DNA of 42,767 nucleotides, taken from Gammaproteobacteria bacterium (GTDB lineage: Bacteria; Pseudomonadota; Gammaproteobacteria; Arenicellales; JAANXG01). The notes below the pieces were generated by a model. The model was not told the DNA's origin and searched no databases. It saw only the letters and a list, made by a program, of their open reading frames with translations. Positions 16,009 through 25,751 of this stretch are shown here, in pieces; position 1 is the first letter of the stretch; each line of letters starts with the position of its first letter. The DNA lies in NCBI GenBank assembly GCA_024638505.1, contig JAHEKE010000026.1:1-42767 (forward strand). Direction: 5' to 3'. The position numbers were made by a program, and so were the translations under genes.

Positions 16009-18624
16009 CTACTCGGGGGCGCTGGTTGATGCACTGGCATCCGATGGGGTGTCCGGCTCGCTGTCGTTTTGTCCGGTATCCGGCCCGTTGGCTTCGACCA
16101 CCTTCTCCATGCTGGCTAACTTTTCATCCCCTTGCACACCGATCAGACGTACCCCCTGAGTGTTACGCCCCTGCACTGACACTTCCGCTACTCTGGTTCT
16201 AATCAGCGTACCGACGTTCGATATCAGCATAACTTCATCATCATGGGTGACCGTCTCGGCGCCTATCACCCTGCCGTTACGCTTGTTAACCTGGATAGCA
16301 ATCATGCCCTGCCCGCCCCGGCCCTGCCGCGAAAAATCCGCCAGCCTGGTCCTTTTGCCATAGCCGTTTTCAGTTGCAGTCAGAATTGTTTTAGACACGC
16401 CGTCCGTCGCATCATCTATGAGCAGGGAGATCACTTTTTGCTTCGGCTTTAGCGTTATGCCTCTGACACCCCGTGCTCCTCGCCCCATTGCCCGCACGTC
16501 TGATTCGGCAAAGCGGATTACCTTGCCGGCATCGGTAAACAGGAAAATATTCTGATGGCCATCGGTTAAGTCGACTCCAACCAGGTAGCAGTTTGGCTTT
16601 AGATCGATGGCGATGATGCCAGAGGCGCGGGGTCGGGAAAATTCAGTCAGGGAGGTTTTTTTAACCGTGCCGTCACTGGCTACCATGAAAACGAATTTAT
16701 CCTCATCGAAACCCTGTACGGGCAAAACGGCGGTAATCTTTTCTTCTCCTTTGAGCGGCAGAAGATTAACCAATGGCTTACCCCGAGCGACCCGTCCCGC
16801 CTGAGGCAGCTGGTAAACTTTCAGCCAATATACCTTGCCATCATCCGAAAAACACAAAAGAATGTCATGGGTATTAGCTACAAACATTTTTTCGACGAAA
16901 TCTTCGTCTTTGGTACGCGTGGCCGTCTTACCTCGCCCTCCCCTTCTTTGCGCTCGATACTCAGTGAGCGGCTGCGCCTTCGCATACCCCGCGTGGGAAA
17001 AGGTCACCACCACATCCTCTTCAGCAATTAAATCTTCAGTCGAAAGGTCAACCCTGTCTTTTACAATTTCTGTCCGCCGTTCGTCCGCATATTCCTCTTT
17101 GACTTTTATCAGTTCTTCCCTGATCACCTGCATCAATCGTGCAGGGTCTGCCAGCACTTGTAACAATTCATTTATACGCCCGAGGATGTCTTCATACTCC
17201 TTGCGAATCTTGCCCTGTTCTAATCCAGTCAGACGGTGCAGTCGCAAGTCGAGTATGGCCTGAGCCTGCGCTTCCGACAGGTAGTATCCATCTTCTTTTA
17301 GTCCATACTCAGCACCAAGAGAATCCGGTCGGGATGAATCCGACCCAGCGCGCTGCAGCATTTTGGTCACTACTCCCGGTGGCCAGCACTGCTCAATCAG
17401 CTTGATCTTGGCTTCCGCGGGGCTCTGCGCGGATTTGATTAGCGCAATAATCGGGTCGATATTACTCAGCGCCACCGCCCAGCCTTCCAAAATATGAGCT
17501 CGCTCGCGCGCTTTGTGCAGCTCGTAAATGGTCCGCCGCGTAACGACAGCGCGGCGATGCTTGATAAACTCTTCCAGTAACTCTTTAAGGTTAAACAGCC
17601 GCGGTTGATTATCTACCAGAGCCACCATGTTTATGCCGAATACGCTCTGCATATGCGTGTGTTTGTAAAGATTGTTCAGCACAACCTCCGCCATCTCACC
17701 GCGTCGTAATTGGATAACCATGCGCATTCCGGATTTATCAGACTCATCCCGCAGTTCCGCAATACCGTCAATTCGTTTGGCCTTAACCAGTTGGGCGATT
17801 TTTTCAAGCAGGCGCGCCTTGTTAACCTGGTAAGGCAGTTCGCTGACAATGATCGATTCCCTGCCATTTTTGTCAGTTTCGATTTCGCTTCGAGCGCGCA
17901 CATAGATTTTCCCGCGACCGCTGCCGTAGGCTTGGTAGATGCCGCTGTTGCCGTTGATTATCCCGGCCGTGGGAAAGTCCGGTCCGGGCACCGTCTGTAT
18001 CAGCTGGCTGATTGGGATTTCGGGAAAATCAATTACGGCTAAACAGGCATCGATTATCTCACCCAGATTATGCGGTGGAATGTTGGTCGCCATTCCGACC
18101 GCGATACCGGAAGAACCATTGGCCAGAAGATTGGGAATACGTGTTGGCAGAACTAACGGCTGTGTCTCCGTTTCATCATAGTTGGGACCGAAATCAACCG
18201 TGTCTTTTTCTATATCCGACAGCAGCTCATGTGCGATCTTAGCCAATCGAATTTCGGTGTAGCGCATCGCCGCCGGTGAATCACCGTCCACCGACCCGAA
18301 GTTACCCTGGCCATCGATAAGTGGATAGCGCATGGAGAAACTCTGCGCCATGCGTACGATGGTATCGTAAACCGCGACATCACCATGCGGATGGTACTTA
18401 CCAATTACGTCCCCTACTACGCGGGCAGACTTTTTATAGGGCTTGTTCCAATCGTTACCCAGAACGGACATGGCATACAACACCCTGCGGTGCACCGGTT
18501 TAAGTCCGTCCCGAACATCAGGAAGCGCGCGCCCAACAATTACGCTCATGGCATAATCGAGGTACGACTGCCTCATCTCCTGATCAAGATTGGCAGGAAT
18601 CGTTTCTTTGGCGAAAGGTTCCAA
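16009..18624 (-). CDS. gyrA: DNA gyrase subunit A
   Basis: GyrA is the breakage-reunion subunit of gyrase. The 871-residue protein starts with the standard N-terminus ([20 protein letters not shown], residues 21-40) and has catalytic Tyr122 in [10 protein letters not shown]. The coiled-coil gate and [15 protein letters not shown] region follow. The C-terminal beta-pinwheel holds a GyrA-box-like QRRGGRGK and repeated IRF/LIRT-type blades, and the tail is acidic and Ser/Ala/Pro-rich. In the quinolone-resistance region residue 83 is Val (GDVAVYD; codon GTC at 18378-18376) where E. coli has Ser, while Asp87 is kept. It begins the long minus-strand operon; 193 bases of non-coding DNA separate it from mtnA. 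Confidence 0.98.
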   Translation of the reverse strand: MEPFAKETIPANLDQEMRQSYLDYAMSVIVGRALPDVRDGLKPVHRRVLYAMSVLGNDWNKPYKKSARVVGDVIGKYHPHGDVAVYDTIVRMAQSFSMRYPLIDGQGNFGSVDGDSPAAMRYTEIRLAKIAHELLSDIEKDTVDFGPNYDETETQPLVLPTRIPNLLANGSSGIAVGMATNIPPHNLGEIIDACLAVIDFPEIPISQLIQTVPGPDFPTAGIINGNSGIYQAYGSGRGKIYVRARSEIETDKNGRESIIVSELPYQVNKARLLEKIAQLVKAKRIDGIAELRDESDKSGMRMVIQLRRGEMAEVVLNNLYKHTHMQSVFGINMVALVDNQPRLFNLKELLEEFIKHRRAVVTRRTIYELHKARERAHILEGWAVALSNIDPIIALIKSAQSPAEAKIKLIEQCWPPGVVTKMLQRAGSDSSRPDSLGAEYGLKEDGYYLSEAQAQAILDLRLHRLTGLEQGKIRKEYEDILGRINELLQVLADPARLMQVIREELIKVKEEYADERRTEIVKDRVDLSTEDLIAEEDVVVTFSHAGYAKAQPLTEYRAQRRGGRGKTATRTKDEDFVEKMFVANTHDILLCFSDDGKVYWLKVYQLPQAGRVARGKPLVNLLPLKGEEKITAVLPVQGFDEDKFVFMVASDGTVKKTSLTEFSRPRASGIIAIDLKPNCYLVGVDLTDGHQNIFLFTDAGKVIRFAESDVRAMGRGARGVRGITLKPKQKVISLLIDDATDGVSKTILTATENGYGKRTRLADFSRQGRGGQGMIAIQVNKRNGRVIGAETVTHDDEVMLISNVGTLIRTRVAEVSVQGRNTQGVRLIGVQGDEKLASMEKVVEANGPDTGQNDSEPDTPSDASASTSAPE

Positions 18625-18817
18625 ATTACCTAGATCGGCATTTGCAATAGAAAACTAAATGGGTAAACAGACTTTAAAATGAAGAGGTCGAAGCCTGTAT
18701 TGGGATTGATCACGATAGTCTGTTTTTACTGTTATTATTTTATCACGGGCGCGTCGTGAAATGCAGTAAATCTTGGCCTCCGGGACAAGCAAATCGCATC
18801 TACATCAATCCAGTCGA

Positions 18818-19873
18818 TTAGCGATTTAACAGACGCTCTAAACTGCCTTTCTGCGGCCGTTCAACAATCCCTTTTTCAGTGACGATTACATCGATTAATT
18901 CTGCCGGGGTAACGTCAAAAACAGGATTAACTGCTGACACGCCGAGCGGAGACAGATTCACCCCAGCCATAGTCAATACCTCCGACGCATCCCGGATCTC
19001 AATAGGTATTTGCTCACCAGACGGTATCGTCATATCAATTGTGCTGGTAGGCGCTACCACCATAAAGCGAACGCCGTGGTGGCGTGCATTTACGGCCAGG
19101 GAGTAGGTGCCGATCTTATTCGCCACGTCGCCGTTAGCTGCAATTCGATCTGCCCCGACAATAACCCAGTCAAAACACTTTTGTTTCATCAGGTGAGCCG
19201 CAGCCGAGTCTGGGATTAAGGTCACCGGAATGCCGTCCTTGTTCAGCTCCCATGCGGTCAAACGCGCTCCCTGCAGCCAGGGACGGGTCTCATCCGCATA
19301 CACACTTGCCACTTTGCCAGCTGTGAAGCCCGCCCGTACCACGCCCAGCGCGGTGCCGTAACCACCGGTTGCCAGCGCTCCTGCATTACAGTGGGTCAAC
19401 ACGCGGCTACTCTGCTGCAGATACTGCGCGCCCAGAGACCCCATGTGGACGTTGGCCGCAATATCTTCTGCATGGATACTTTTTGCTTCCTCAAGTACGA
19501 TCGCCCGGGGATCACCGGAGGTGCGTTCGATGCATCTGCGCATGCGGTCTATAGCCCAGGTGAGATTAACCGCGGTAGGACGGGCCAACGCCAGCTTTTC
19601 AAGATCCGCTTCGATCAAACCCTTCCAGCCCGAGCGGTTTTCAGCGTAACGTGCCTGTGTTGCCAGCACCGTCGTATAAGCCGCGGTAACTCCAATGGCG
19701 GGCGCGCCGCGCACGAGCATGGATGAAATCGCCTCTATCGCTTGTTCGAGCGAACGAATTTCCACGTATTGTTCTTTTTCCGGCAGCAGGCGTTGATCCA
19801 GCAAAACCAGTTCATCGTTGCGCCACACAACGGCTTTAACTTTATGCTCGATCTGTTTTGTCATCGTAACCAC
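18818..19873 (-). CDS. mtnA: S-methyl-5-thioribose-1-phosphate isomerase
   Basis: MtnA isomerises methylthioribose-1-phosphate to methylthioribulose-1-phosphate in methionine salvage. The 351-residue length is normal. Key motifs are [14 protein letters not shown] near residues 53-66, [17 protein letters not shown] with the catalytic Cys, and [21 protein letters not shown] with the catalytic Asp. An alternative start lies three codons downstream (M4). It is divergent from mtaD with 134 bases between the starts, so the two salvage genes can share a regulatory region. The Pseudomonas order gyrA-mtnA-mtaD-ubiG is preserved. Confidence 0.96.
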   Translation of the reverse strand: MVTMTKQIEHKVKAVVWRNDELVLLDQRLLPEKEQYVEIRSLEQAIEAISSMLVRGAPAIGVTAAYTTVLATQARYAENRSGWKGLIEADLEKLALARPTAVNLTWAIDRMRRCIERTSGDPRAIVLEEAKSIHAEDIAANVHMGSLGAQYLQQSSRVLTHCNAGALATGGYGTALGVVRAGFTAGKVASVYADETRPWLQGARLTAWELNKDGIPVTLIPDSAAAHLMKQKCFDWVIVGADRIAANGDVANKIGTYSLAVNARHHGVRFMVVAPTSTIDMTIPSGEQIPIEIRDASEVLTMAGVNLSPLGVSAVNPVFDVTPAELIDVIVTEKGIVERPQKGSLERLLNR

Positions 19874-20007
19874 TTTACTAACGATGCCGCATATTACTGT
19901 TTAAATCCATTGCTGATTGTGTTTGTACCCAACGTATAATCCATGGCCATGACCGCCATAAACCAATTGAGCGCTGTTCCCTTGGACAACAAAAATACCG
20001 TCCAATC

Positions 20008-21369
20008 GTGACGACAGCAGCGCCCATAACCGTAGATACTGTGCTGCAGGCTCGATGGATAGTGCCGATCGAGCCCAACGATGTGATTTTGGATAATCAT
20101 GCAATAGTAATCAATAAGGGTAAAATCGTTGCCATAGAGGACGCCGCTCAGATCAAGGCAAATTACGCTACTGAAAATTATATTGCCCTCAAGCATCACG
20201 TCCTGCTGCCTGGACTAATCAACGCGCACACCCATGCCGCGATGACGCTGTTTCGTGGACTGGCTGATGATTTACCGTTGATGGACTGGTTGAATCAACA
20301 TATCTGGCCGGCAGAGCAGCACTGGATGAATGAATCTTTCGTACGTAGCGGAACGCAGCTTGCCGTTGTTGAAATGTTGCGCGGCGGCACAACCTGTTTC
20401 AACGACATGTATTACTACCCGGATATTGTGGCCAACGTGGCCCAAGACAGTGGAATCCGCGCCGTTGTCGGCTTGATCATCATAGAGTTCCCTACGCCCT
20501 GGGCGCAGAGCGCCGATGAATACATACGCCGGGGCATCAGGGTACACGACGAAGTAAGAAATCTTGAGCTGGTAACAACTGCTTTTGCCCCGCACGCGCC
20601 TTATACCGTATCTGATTCATCACTTAAGAAAATACAGACTCTGGCTGACGAGCTGGATATTCCACTGCACATGCATGTGCACGAAACTGCAAACGAAGTC
20701 GAGCAGTCGATCAAGCAGCACAAGATCAGACCCCTGGAGCGGCTGAGTCAGCTTGGTCTGTTAACTCCTCGCCTGATTGGTGTGCACATGACGCAGCTAC
20801 TTGACTCTGAAATAAAGGTAATTGCCAGCGAGGGTGTGCACGTTGTCCACTGTCCCGAATCCAATCTTAAGCTGGCCAGCGGTATGTGCCCGGTGCAAAC
20901 TCTCATCGATGCCAATGTAAACGTCGCTTTAGGCACGGATGGCGCAGCTAGCAACAATGATCTCGATATGCTCGGCGAGATTCGGTGCGCGGCCCTGCTG
21001 GCCAAGGGTAACAGTTCGGATCCGATGGCTGTTCCCGCGCATCAGGCTTTATCCATGGCAACAATCAATGCTGCTCGCAGTCTGGGTTTAGACCAGCAGA
21101 TTGGCAGTCTGCTGCCCGGCAAGGCGGCCGACATCATTGCCGTGGATCTGCGCCATCCCTCAACCCAGCCGGTGTATGATCCCATGGCGCAAATCGTTTA
21201 TAGCGCATGCAGAGAGCAGGTCACAGACGTCTGGGTGAACGGCAAACATATTGTTGCGAACAAAGAGCTTAGAGGTATCGACGTCAGCGCATTACTCGAC
21301 GATGTAGCTGGGCTGGGGGTGAATATTAACCAATATGATGAGCGACACGAAGATGACCTTCCATCCTAA
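20008..21369 (+). CDS. mtaD: 5-methylthioadenosine/S-adenosylhomocysteine deaminase (TRZ/ATZ amidohydrolase)
   Basis: The protein is a 453-residue amidohydrolase with a metal-binding HTHAAMTLFRG motif after a short beta-sandwich segment. MHVHETANEVE, HCPESNLKLASG and LGTDGAASNNDLDML complete the metal and substrate site of the MTA/SAH deaminase group. It most likely deaminates methylthioadenosine to methylthioinosine. Pseudomonas uses this route, with a methylthioinosine phosphorylase, to feed MtnA, encoded divergently next door. The last 35 bases overlap the ubiG frame if that gene starts at its first ATG. Deamination of related triazines is possible in the wider family, but context favours salvage. 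Confidence 0.92.
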   Translation: MTTAAPITVDTVLQARWIVPIEPNDVILDNHAIVINKGKIVAIEDAAQIKANYATENYIALKHHVLLPGLINAHTHAAMTLFRGLADDLPLMDWLNQHIWPAEQHWMNESFVRSGTQLAVVEMLRGGTTCFNDMYYYPDIVANVAQDSGIRAVVGLIIIEFPTPWAQSADEYIRRGIRVHDEVRNLELVTTAFAPHAPYTVSDSSLKKIQTLADELDIPLHMHVHETANEVEQSIKQHKIRPLERLSQLGLLTPRLIGVHMTQLLDSEIKVIASEGVHVVHCPESNLKLASGMCPVQTLIDANVNVALGTDGAASNNDLDMLGEIRCAALLAKGNSSDPMAVPAHQALSMATINAARSLGLDQQIGSLLPGKAADIIAVDLRHPSTQPVYDPMAQIVYSACREQVTDVWVNGKHIVANKELRGIDVSALLDDVAGLGVNINQYDERHEDDLPS

Positions 21370-22063
21370 CGCGGATCCGGAGGAACTGCAGAAGTTTGGC
21401 AAGCTGGCGTCGCGCTGGTGGGACCCCAACAGCGAATTCAAACCCCTGCACGACATCAACCCACTCCGCCTTGATTACATACGGCAGCGTGCCGAGATTA
21501 AGGCCAAGAAAATTCTGGACGTTGGTTGCGGCGGCGGCCTGCTCAGCGAGGGCCTGGCTGAATTGGGCGGCACGGTTTTCGGCATCGATTTAGGGCAAAA
21601 CACGCTCGCCGTTGCACGGTTGCATTTAAAAGAGACAAAACTGAATGTGGTTTATCAGCAGGCCAGCGCGGAAGAGTTTGCTCTGGTGCACCCGGCAGAG
21701 TTCGACATCGTTACCTGCCTTGAGCTATTGGAACACGTGCCGCACCCTCATTTGACCATTGCGGCCTGCGCTAATCTGACGCGCCCGGGCGGAAAGGTTT
21801 TCTTTTCAACCATTAACCGTAACCCCAAGTCCTGGCTGTATGCCATTGTCGGCGCGGAATACGTACTCAACCTGCTGCCCAGGGGAACGCACCGTTATCG
21901 CAAGCTGATCAAACCCTCGGAGCTGGAAGCGTGGGCCAGAGCTGCCGGGCTGCGTGCGCTGGAAATGACAGGAATGCACTACAACCCCCTGCTCAGACGA
22001 TATTATCTGGGGACCGGTGTTGATGTGAACTACCTAGGAGTATTCTTAAAACCTGATGCGTGA
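21335..22063 (+). CDS. ubiG: Ubiquinone biosynthesis O-methyltransferase
   Basis: UbiG performs both O-methylations in ubiquinone synthesis. The N-terminal FGKLASRWWDPNSEFKPLH segment is diagnostic, and the SAM-binding motif is ILDVGCGGGLLSEGLA near residues 61-76. The family signatures LELLEHVPHP and FFSTINRNPKSWLYAI follow. The length of 242 is typical. Three in-frame ATGs (21335, 21338, 21353) are possible starts, and the last gives the most family-like N-terminus. It overlaps mtaD upstream and the mupP-like gene by 8 bases downstream, so translation is probably coupled. Confidence 0.96.
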   Translation: MMSDTKMTFHPNADPEELQKFGKLASRWWDPNSEFKPLHDINPLRLDYIRQRAEIKAKKILDVGCGGGLLSEGLAELGGTVFGIDLGQNTLAVARLHLKETKLNVVYQQASAEEFALVHPAEFDIVTCLELLEHVPHPHLTIAACANLTRPGGKVFFSTINRNPKSWLYAIVGAEYVLNLLPRGTHRYRKLIKPSELEAWARAAGLRALEMTGMHYNPLLRRYYLGTGVDVNYLGVFLKPDA

Positions 22064-22721
22064 AACGCAGGCAGTATTGTTTGACCTTGATGGTACGCTG
22101 CTGGATACCAGTCATGATATGGGTTCTGCGCTCAATCGGCTGCTAGTGGAGCACGGTCGACAGCCTCTTCCTTTTGCTCAAATCAGATCCAAGGTATCAC
22201 ACGGCGCAAACGCACTGGTCAAACTCGGTTTCAATCTGCACCCGGAGGACCCTCGCTTCGAGCCACTGCGTAATGGATTTTTACGATACTATGAACAAGA
22301 CCTGTGCTCGCACACTTGCTTATTCGATGGGATGAACAAGGTTCTGGGCTATTTAGAGGCGTATGACTTACCGTGGGGCGTTGTTACCAACAAACCCGCA
22401 TACTTAACAGAGCCGCTGCTGCAGCAGCTCGGGCTGTTGACGCGTGCCGCTTGTGTAGTCAGCGGTGACACACTCAGCACCCGCAAGCCGTGCCCCGAAC
22501 CCCTGCTGTACGGATGTCGACTGGCCGGAGGGGAGCCTGCAGCTTCCCTGTTTATCGGCGACGCCGAGCGCGATATTCGGGCCGGCAGGGACGCCGGAAT
22601 GACCACGCTCATCGCCACTTTCGGCTATCTCGCGGGTGACGACCAGCCGGAAGCCTGGGGCGCCGATGGCATGGTAGACCAGCCGGAAGATATACTGGGG
22701 TGGATCTGGACCAATGAATGA
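22056..22721 (+). CDS. mupP: HAD phosphatase, probable N-acetylmuramic acid 6-phosphate phosphatase (MupP) or phosphoglycolate phosphatase
   Basis: The 221-residue protein has HAD motif I VLFDLDGTLLDTS (nucleophile Asp10, acid/base Asp12), motif II in VVTNKP, motif III in RKPCPEPLL and motif IV FIGDAERDI. By sequence it belongs to the Gph group. In Pseudomonas the gene directly after ubiG and before the YciK-type dehydrogenase is MupP. MupP dephosphorylates MurNAc-6-P in the cell-wall recycling branch that bypasses de novo MurNAc synthesis and fosfomycin inhibition. The same placement supports that role. Phosphoglycolate phosphatase remains possible from sequence. It overlaps ubiG and rmuC by 8 bases each. 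Confidence 0.8.
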   Translation: MRETQAVLFDLDGTLLDTSHDMGSALNRLLVEHGRQPLPFAQIRSKVSHGANALVKLGFNLHPEDPRFEPLRNGFLRYYEQDLCSHTCLFDGMNKVLGYLEAYDLPWGVVTNKPAYLTEPLLQQLGLLTRAACVVSGDTLSTRKPCPEPLLYGCRLAGGEPAASLFIGDAERDIRAGRDAGMTTLIATFGYLAGDDQPEAWGADGMVDQPEDILGWIWTNE

Positions 22722-23976
22722 ACTCGCCACTACGATAACATCGCTCAATCTGAGTGACCCGCTGTTGTTGCTCTTCATCGCATGCGTCTTCCTCTTCGGT
22801 GCATTCATTGGCTGGGTTTTCACCTATATCAGTAAAATTAAAAAAGTTGATGAACTAAGCTCGGCATTGGATGGCGAAAGAGAGATGAATCGGGAAAGGC
22901 ACGCGACGCTGGAAAAAACTTTTACCGCTCTTTCCGCTAGCGCGCTGCAAAATAATAACCGTGCTTTTGTCGAGCTCGCCCAACAGGTACTCGGTCGCTT
23001 CCAGATCGAAGCAAAGGGTGATCTTGAGTTAAAACAGCAGGCGGTAGCGGACTTGGTAAAACCAATCCGCGATGCATTGAACAAAACCGAAGAGCAGCTG
23101 CAGCAGCTGGAACGTGAACGACGCGAGAGTTATGGCGCGCTAAATCAGCATTTAGAGACGCTGACTCAGACCCAGCAGGAACTGCAGGGCGAAACACGCA
23201 ACCTGGTCAAAGCCCTGAGACGACCAGAAGTGCGGGGACAGTGGGGAGAGCTCACGCTGCGCAGGCTGGCGGAACTGGCCGGAATGGTTGAGCACTGCGA
23301 CTTCAAAGAGCAGGCACATACCGACACGGAAGACGGGGCGCTGCGGCCGGACATGATCATAAATATGCCTGGCGGTCGGCAAGTCGTGGTTGATGTCAAG
23401 ACGCCCCTGGACGCTTACCTCAGCGCCATCGAAGCGGTGGACGATTTAACCCGGCAAAAATGTCTGAAGCAGCATGCGCGCCACGTACGGGAACGCGTGC
23501 GGGGACTCGCCGGCAAACGATACTGGGACCAGTTCGAACAGGCACCTGAATTTATTATTTTGTTCATCCCCGGAGACCAGTTTTTGTCTGCGGCGCTAGA
23601 CACGGACCGGAAACTATTGGAGGACGCACTGGCACAGCGAGTCATATTAACGACCCCGACCAGTTTTGTCGCTTTACTGCGCGCCGTAGCCTACGGCTGG
23701 CGGCAGGAAACCCTGAGCCAGAATGCAGAGCAGATTCGGGATATAGGACAAAGTTTGTATCATCGAATCGGTACTCTGGCGGAACATCTCAATAAGCTTG
23801 GCAGGCACATAGAGGCAAGCATCAGCCAATACAATCGGCTGGTTGGCTCCTTCGAATCCAAAGTACTGCCGGGAGCGCGTAAATTCACCGAGCTGGGCGT
23901 TTCCAGCACTAAAGAAATCCAGCAAGCGAGTAAAATAGAAAACAGCGTCCGCGAGTCTACCTCTGCGGAGCAGTGA
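22714..23976 (+). CDS. rmuC: DNA recombination protein RmuC
   Basis: RmuC limits inversions at short inverted repeats and is predicted to carry a nuclease-like domain. The 420-residue protein begins with a membrane helix (residues about 18-40, LLLLFIACVFLFGAFIGWVF). A long coiled coil (about 45-160) follows, then the conserved C-terminal domain with GQWGELTLRRLAELAGM, RPDMIINMPGG, VVDVKTPLDAYL and EFIILFIPGDQFLSAAL. The Asp and Lys of VVDVK fit a PD-(D/E)xK-like core. It is inserted between mupP and the YciK-type gene, which are usually neighbours in Pseudomonas, and overlaps mupP by 8 bases. Confidence 0.93.
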   Translation: MNELATTITSLNLSDPLLLLFIACVFLFGAFIGWVFTYISKIKKVDELSSALDGEREMNRERHATLEKTFTALSASALQNNNRAFVELAQQVLGRFQIEAKGDLELKQQAVADLVKPIRDALNKTEEQLQQLERERRESYGALNQHLETLTQTQQELQGETRNLVKALRRPEVRGQWGELTLRRLAELAGMVEHCDFKEQAHTDTEDGALRPDMIINMPGGRQVVVDVKTPLDAYLSAIEAVDDLTRQKCLKQHARHVRERVRGLAGKRYWDQFEQAPEFIILFIPGDQFLSAALDTDRKLLEDALAQRVILTTPTSFVALLRAVAYGWRQETLSQNAEQIRDIGQSLYHRIGTLAEHLNKLGRHIEASISQYNRLVGSFESKVLPGARKFTELGVSSTKEIQQASKIENSVRESTSAEQ

Positions 23977-24022
23977 CTAATCGAGGTTATGCCGGTACCG
24001 CAACCCGGTACAGTCATCGTTC

Positions 24023-24952
24023 ATGCACTGTTCAGCAGAAGCTTGTTTTCATTGCAGGACGATCAGCGATCGTTTATCCGGCGAGATGGCAAACGCTGCA
24101 ACGAGCACTATGTCTGCTGAACAACTGGAAGCAAAGCTGCTAAATTCGGGATCGACGCTGTACTACGCACTGCAGCGGCTCCCGGATTCTCATCGTTTGC
24201 CCTGTTTGGGTCTGTTTGCACTGCATCGCGAGCTGCATGACCTGGTTTTCAATCGCTCGGAAACCGTCCGTGTCAAGTTTGCATGGTGGCATGAAGAGTG
24301 TGCCCGCCTGATTGACGGCCAGCCGCGACACCCGATAACGCAGGCGATAGCAAAGTGGCGGGGACACGCTGACGCGAATGTGCCAGGCTGGCTGGCCAAT
24401 CTTGAGGTGCCGCTAACGTCCGGTTTCCGCGATGAAACAGAGCTTTTCGGCTTGTGCTCGAGCTTGACCCAACCTTTGTTTGCAGCCTGCTCCCGCCTGA
24501 CGCAGGACATGATTCCGTCCGATAGTGACGAACGTCATGACCAGGCTGTCGACGCGGCCAGCGCCGCCGCCTATACCCTGTTCGGATTCATGCAGGAGCT
24601 GGGCCAGTACCTGCGTCATGGTATTGTACCGATACCTCGCTCTGACTTAGTCTCAGCCCCACTAACGGCTGGTGATATTCTCAGCCAGGGGCTCACCCCT
24701 TCATTTCAAAGCATTATGCAAGTCCAATACAATCGCTTATCAAAACTATTGTCTGAATTGTGTGAACCATCACCCGCGAATCCAGTGCGGACGCAACCAG
24801 TCGTTTCAACGATACTGGCAATTCAGCGGGCGACACTGAAGGAAATGCAGCGTGCTAACTTCGATATCATCGATCGCCAAATCGACATTACGCCGCTGCG
24901 AAAAACGTGGATCGCGTGGAAAACCTACCGCAAGGTAAAACAGCATGGTTGA
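24023..24952 (+). CDS. Degenerate squalene/phytoene synthase-fold protein (NDUFAF6-like)
   Basis: The N-terminal half resembles the trans-isoprenoid synthase group: STLYYALQRLPDSHRLPCL near residues 39-57, LFALHRELHDLV, and VKFAWWHEECARLIDGQP followed by HPITQAIAKW. Active enzymes carry DxxxD clusters at the position of LHRELHDLV and again in the ILRD helix. Both are missing here, the second position reading QELGQYLRHGIVP. The protein is therefore probably not a prenyl-coupling enzyme. It is closer to the respiratory complex I assembly factor NDUFAF6-type homologues. The frame opens at 24023 but the first residues look unnatural; starts at 24086 or 24110 are more likely. It overlaps the next gene by 8 bases. 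Confidence 0.7.
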   Translation: MHCSAEACFHCRTISDRLSGEMANAATSTMSAEQLEAKLLNSGSTLYYALQRLPDSHRLPCLGLFALHRELHDLVFNRSETVRVKFAWWHEECARLIDGQPRHPITQAIAKWRGHADANVPGWLANLEVPLTSGFRDETELFGLCSSLTQPLFAACSRLTQDMIPSDSDERHDQAVDAASAAAYTLFGFMQELGQYLRHGIVPIPRSDLVSAPLTAGDILSQGLTPSFQSIMQVQYNRLSKLLSELCEPSPANPVRTQPVVSTILAIQRATLKEMQRANFDIIDRQIDITPLRKTWIAWKTYRKVKQHG

Positions 24953-25694
24953 ACATCTGCTGGACTACCAACCACCCATCGATCTGCTGCAAGACAAGAT
25001 TATTCTGGTAACCGGTGCCGCCGACGGTATCGGCCGACAGGTGGCAAAAGGTTTCGCCCGCTTTGGGGCCGAAACAATTCTACTGGACAAGAAATCTCGC
25101 AAGCTCGAAACGCTGTACGACGAAATTGTGTCAAACGACTGGCCTGAGCCTACTCTGGTGGTGCAGGACCTTAATCAACTTGACACCGCAAGAGCGTTCG
25201 AGATCGGCGCCGGGGTCGAGCACGACTTCCGGCATCTGGATGGGCTGTTACATAACGCCGCTTACTTGAGCATGCTCACTCCCATGCACAGTCTGGAAGC
25301 GACGTCCTGGCAGCAGACGTTACAGGTTAACCTAACCGCTCCATTCCTCCTTACCCAGGCGCTGTTTCCGCTCCTCAAGCGAGCCAGTTCAGCGTCCATC
25401 ATTTTTTCTTCCGCTGCCGTCGGCCGGCGTGGTCGAGCCTACTGGGGGGCATACGCGGTGGCCTGTGGTGGGATTGAGGTCATGGCCCAAACCTGGGCGG
25501 ACGAAGTAGAAGAAAATACTGCAATAAGAGTGAACACCCTTGATCCGGGAGCCGTGCGGACGGGCATGCGCAAGCTGACCCACCCCGGGGAAATGACCAA
25601 TTCTATTCGAGCCGCTGAGGATGTGTTAAACGCCTACCTGTATCTCATGGGGGACGACAGCAAACACATTCGCGGCCAGGCAATCGCACTATAG
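24945..25694 (+). CDS. YciK-like short-chain dehydrogenase with altered active site
   Basis: The 249-residue protein matches the YciK family: LDYQPPIDLLQDKIILVTGAA near the start, with TGxxxGIG at about 21-28 (TGAADGIG), LLHNAAYLS and SIIFSSAAVGRRGRAYWGAY. The catalytic YxxxK is altered: Tyr170 is present but residue 174 is Cys (YAVAC) where an active dehydrogenase has Lys. The Ser of the triad is retained. Catalysis by the usual mechanism is therefore doubtful. The position downstream of mupP-like and upstream of an accessory region matches the Pseudomonas order. No substrate is known even for the family. Confidence 0.87.
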   Translation: MVEHLLDYQPPIDLLQDKIILVTGAADGIGRQVAKGFARFGAETILLDKKSRKLETLYDEIVSNDWPEPTLVVQDLNQLDTARAFEIGAGVEHDFRHLDGLLHNAAYLSMLTPMHSLEATSWQQTLQVNLTAPFLLTQALFPLLKRASSASIIFSSAAVGRRGRAYWGAYAVACGGIEVMAQTWADEVEENTAIRVNTLDPGAVRTGMRKLTHPGEMTNSIRAAEDVLNAYLYLMGDDSKHIRGQAIAL

Positions 25695-25751
25695 AGTTTG
25701 CGCCTATCTCTACCCTGCGCTTTCAGCCCGCCCGAAATAAACGAGAATTGA

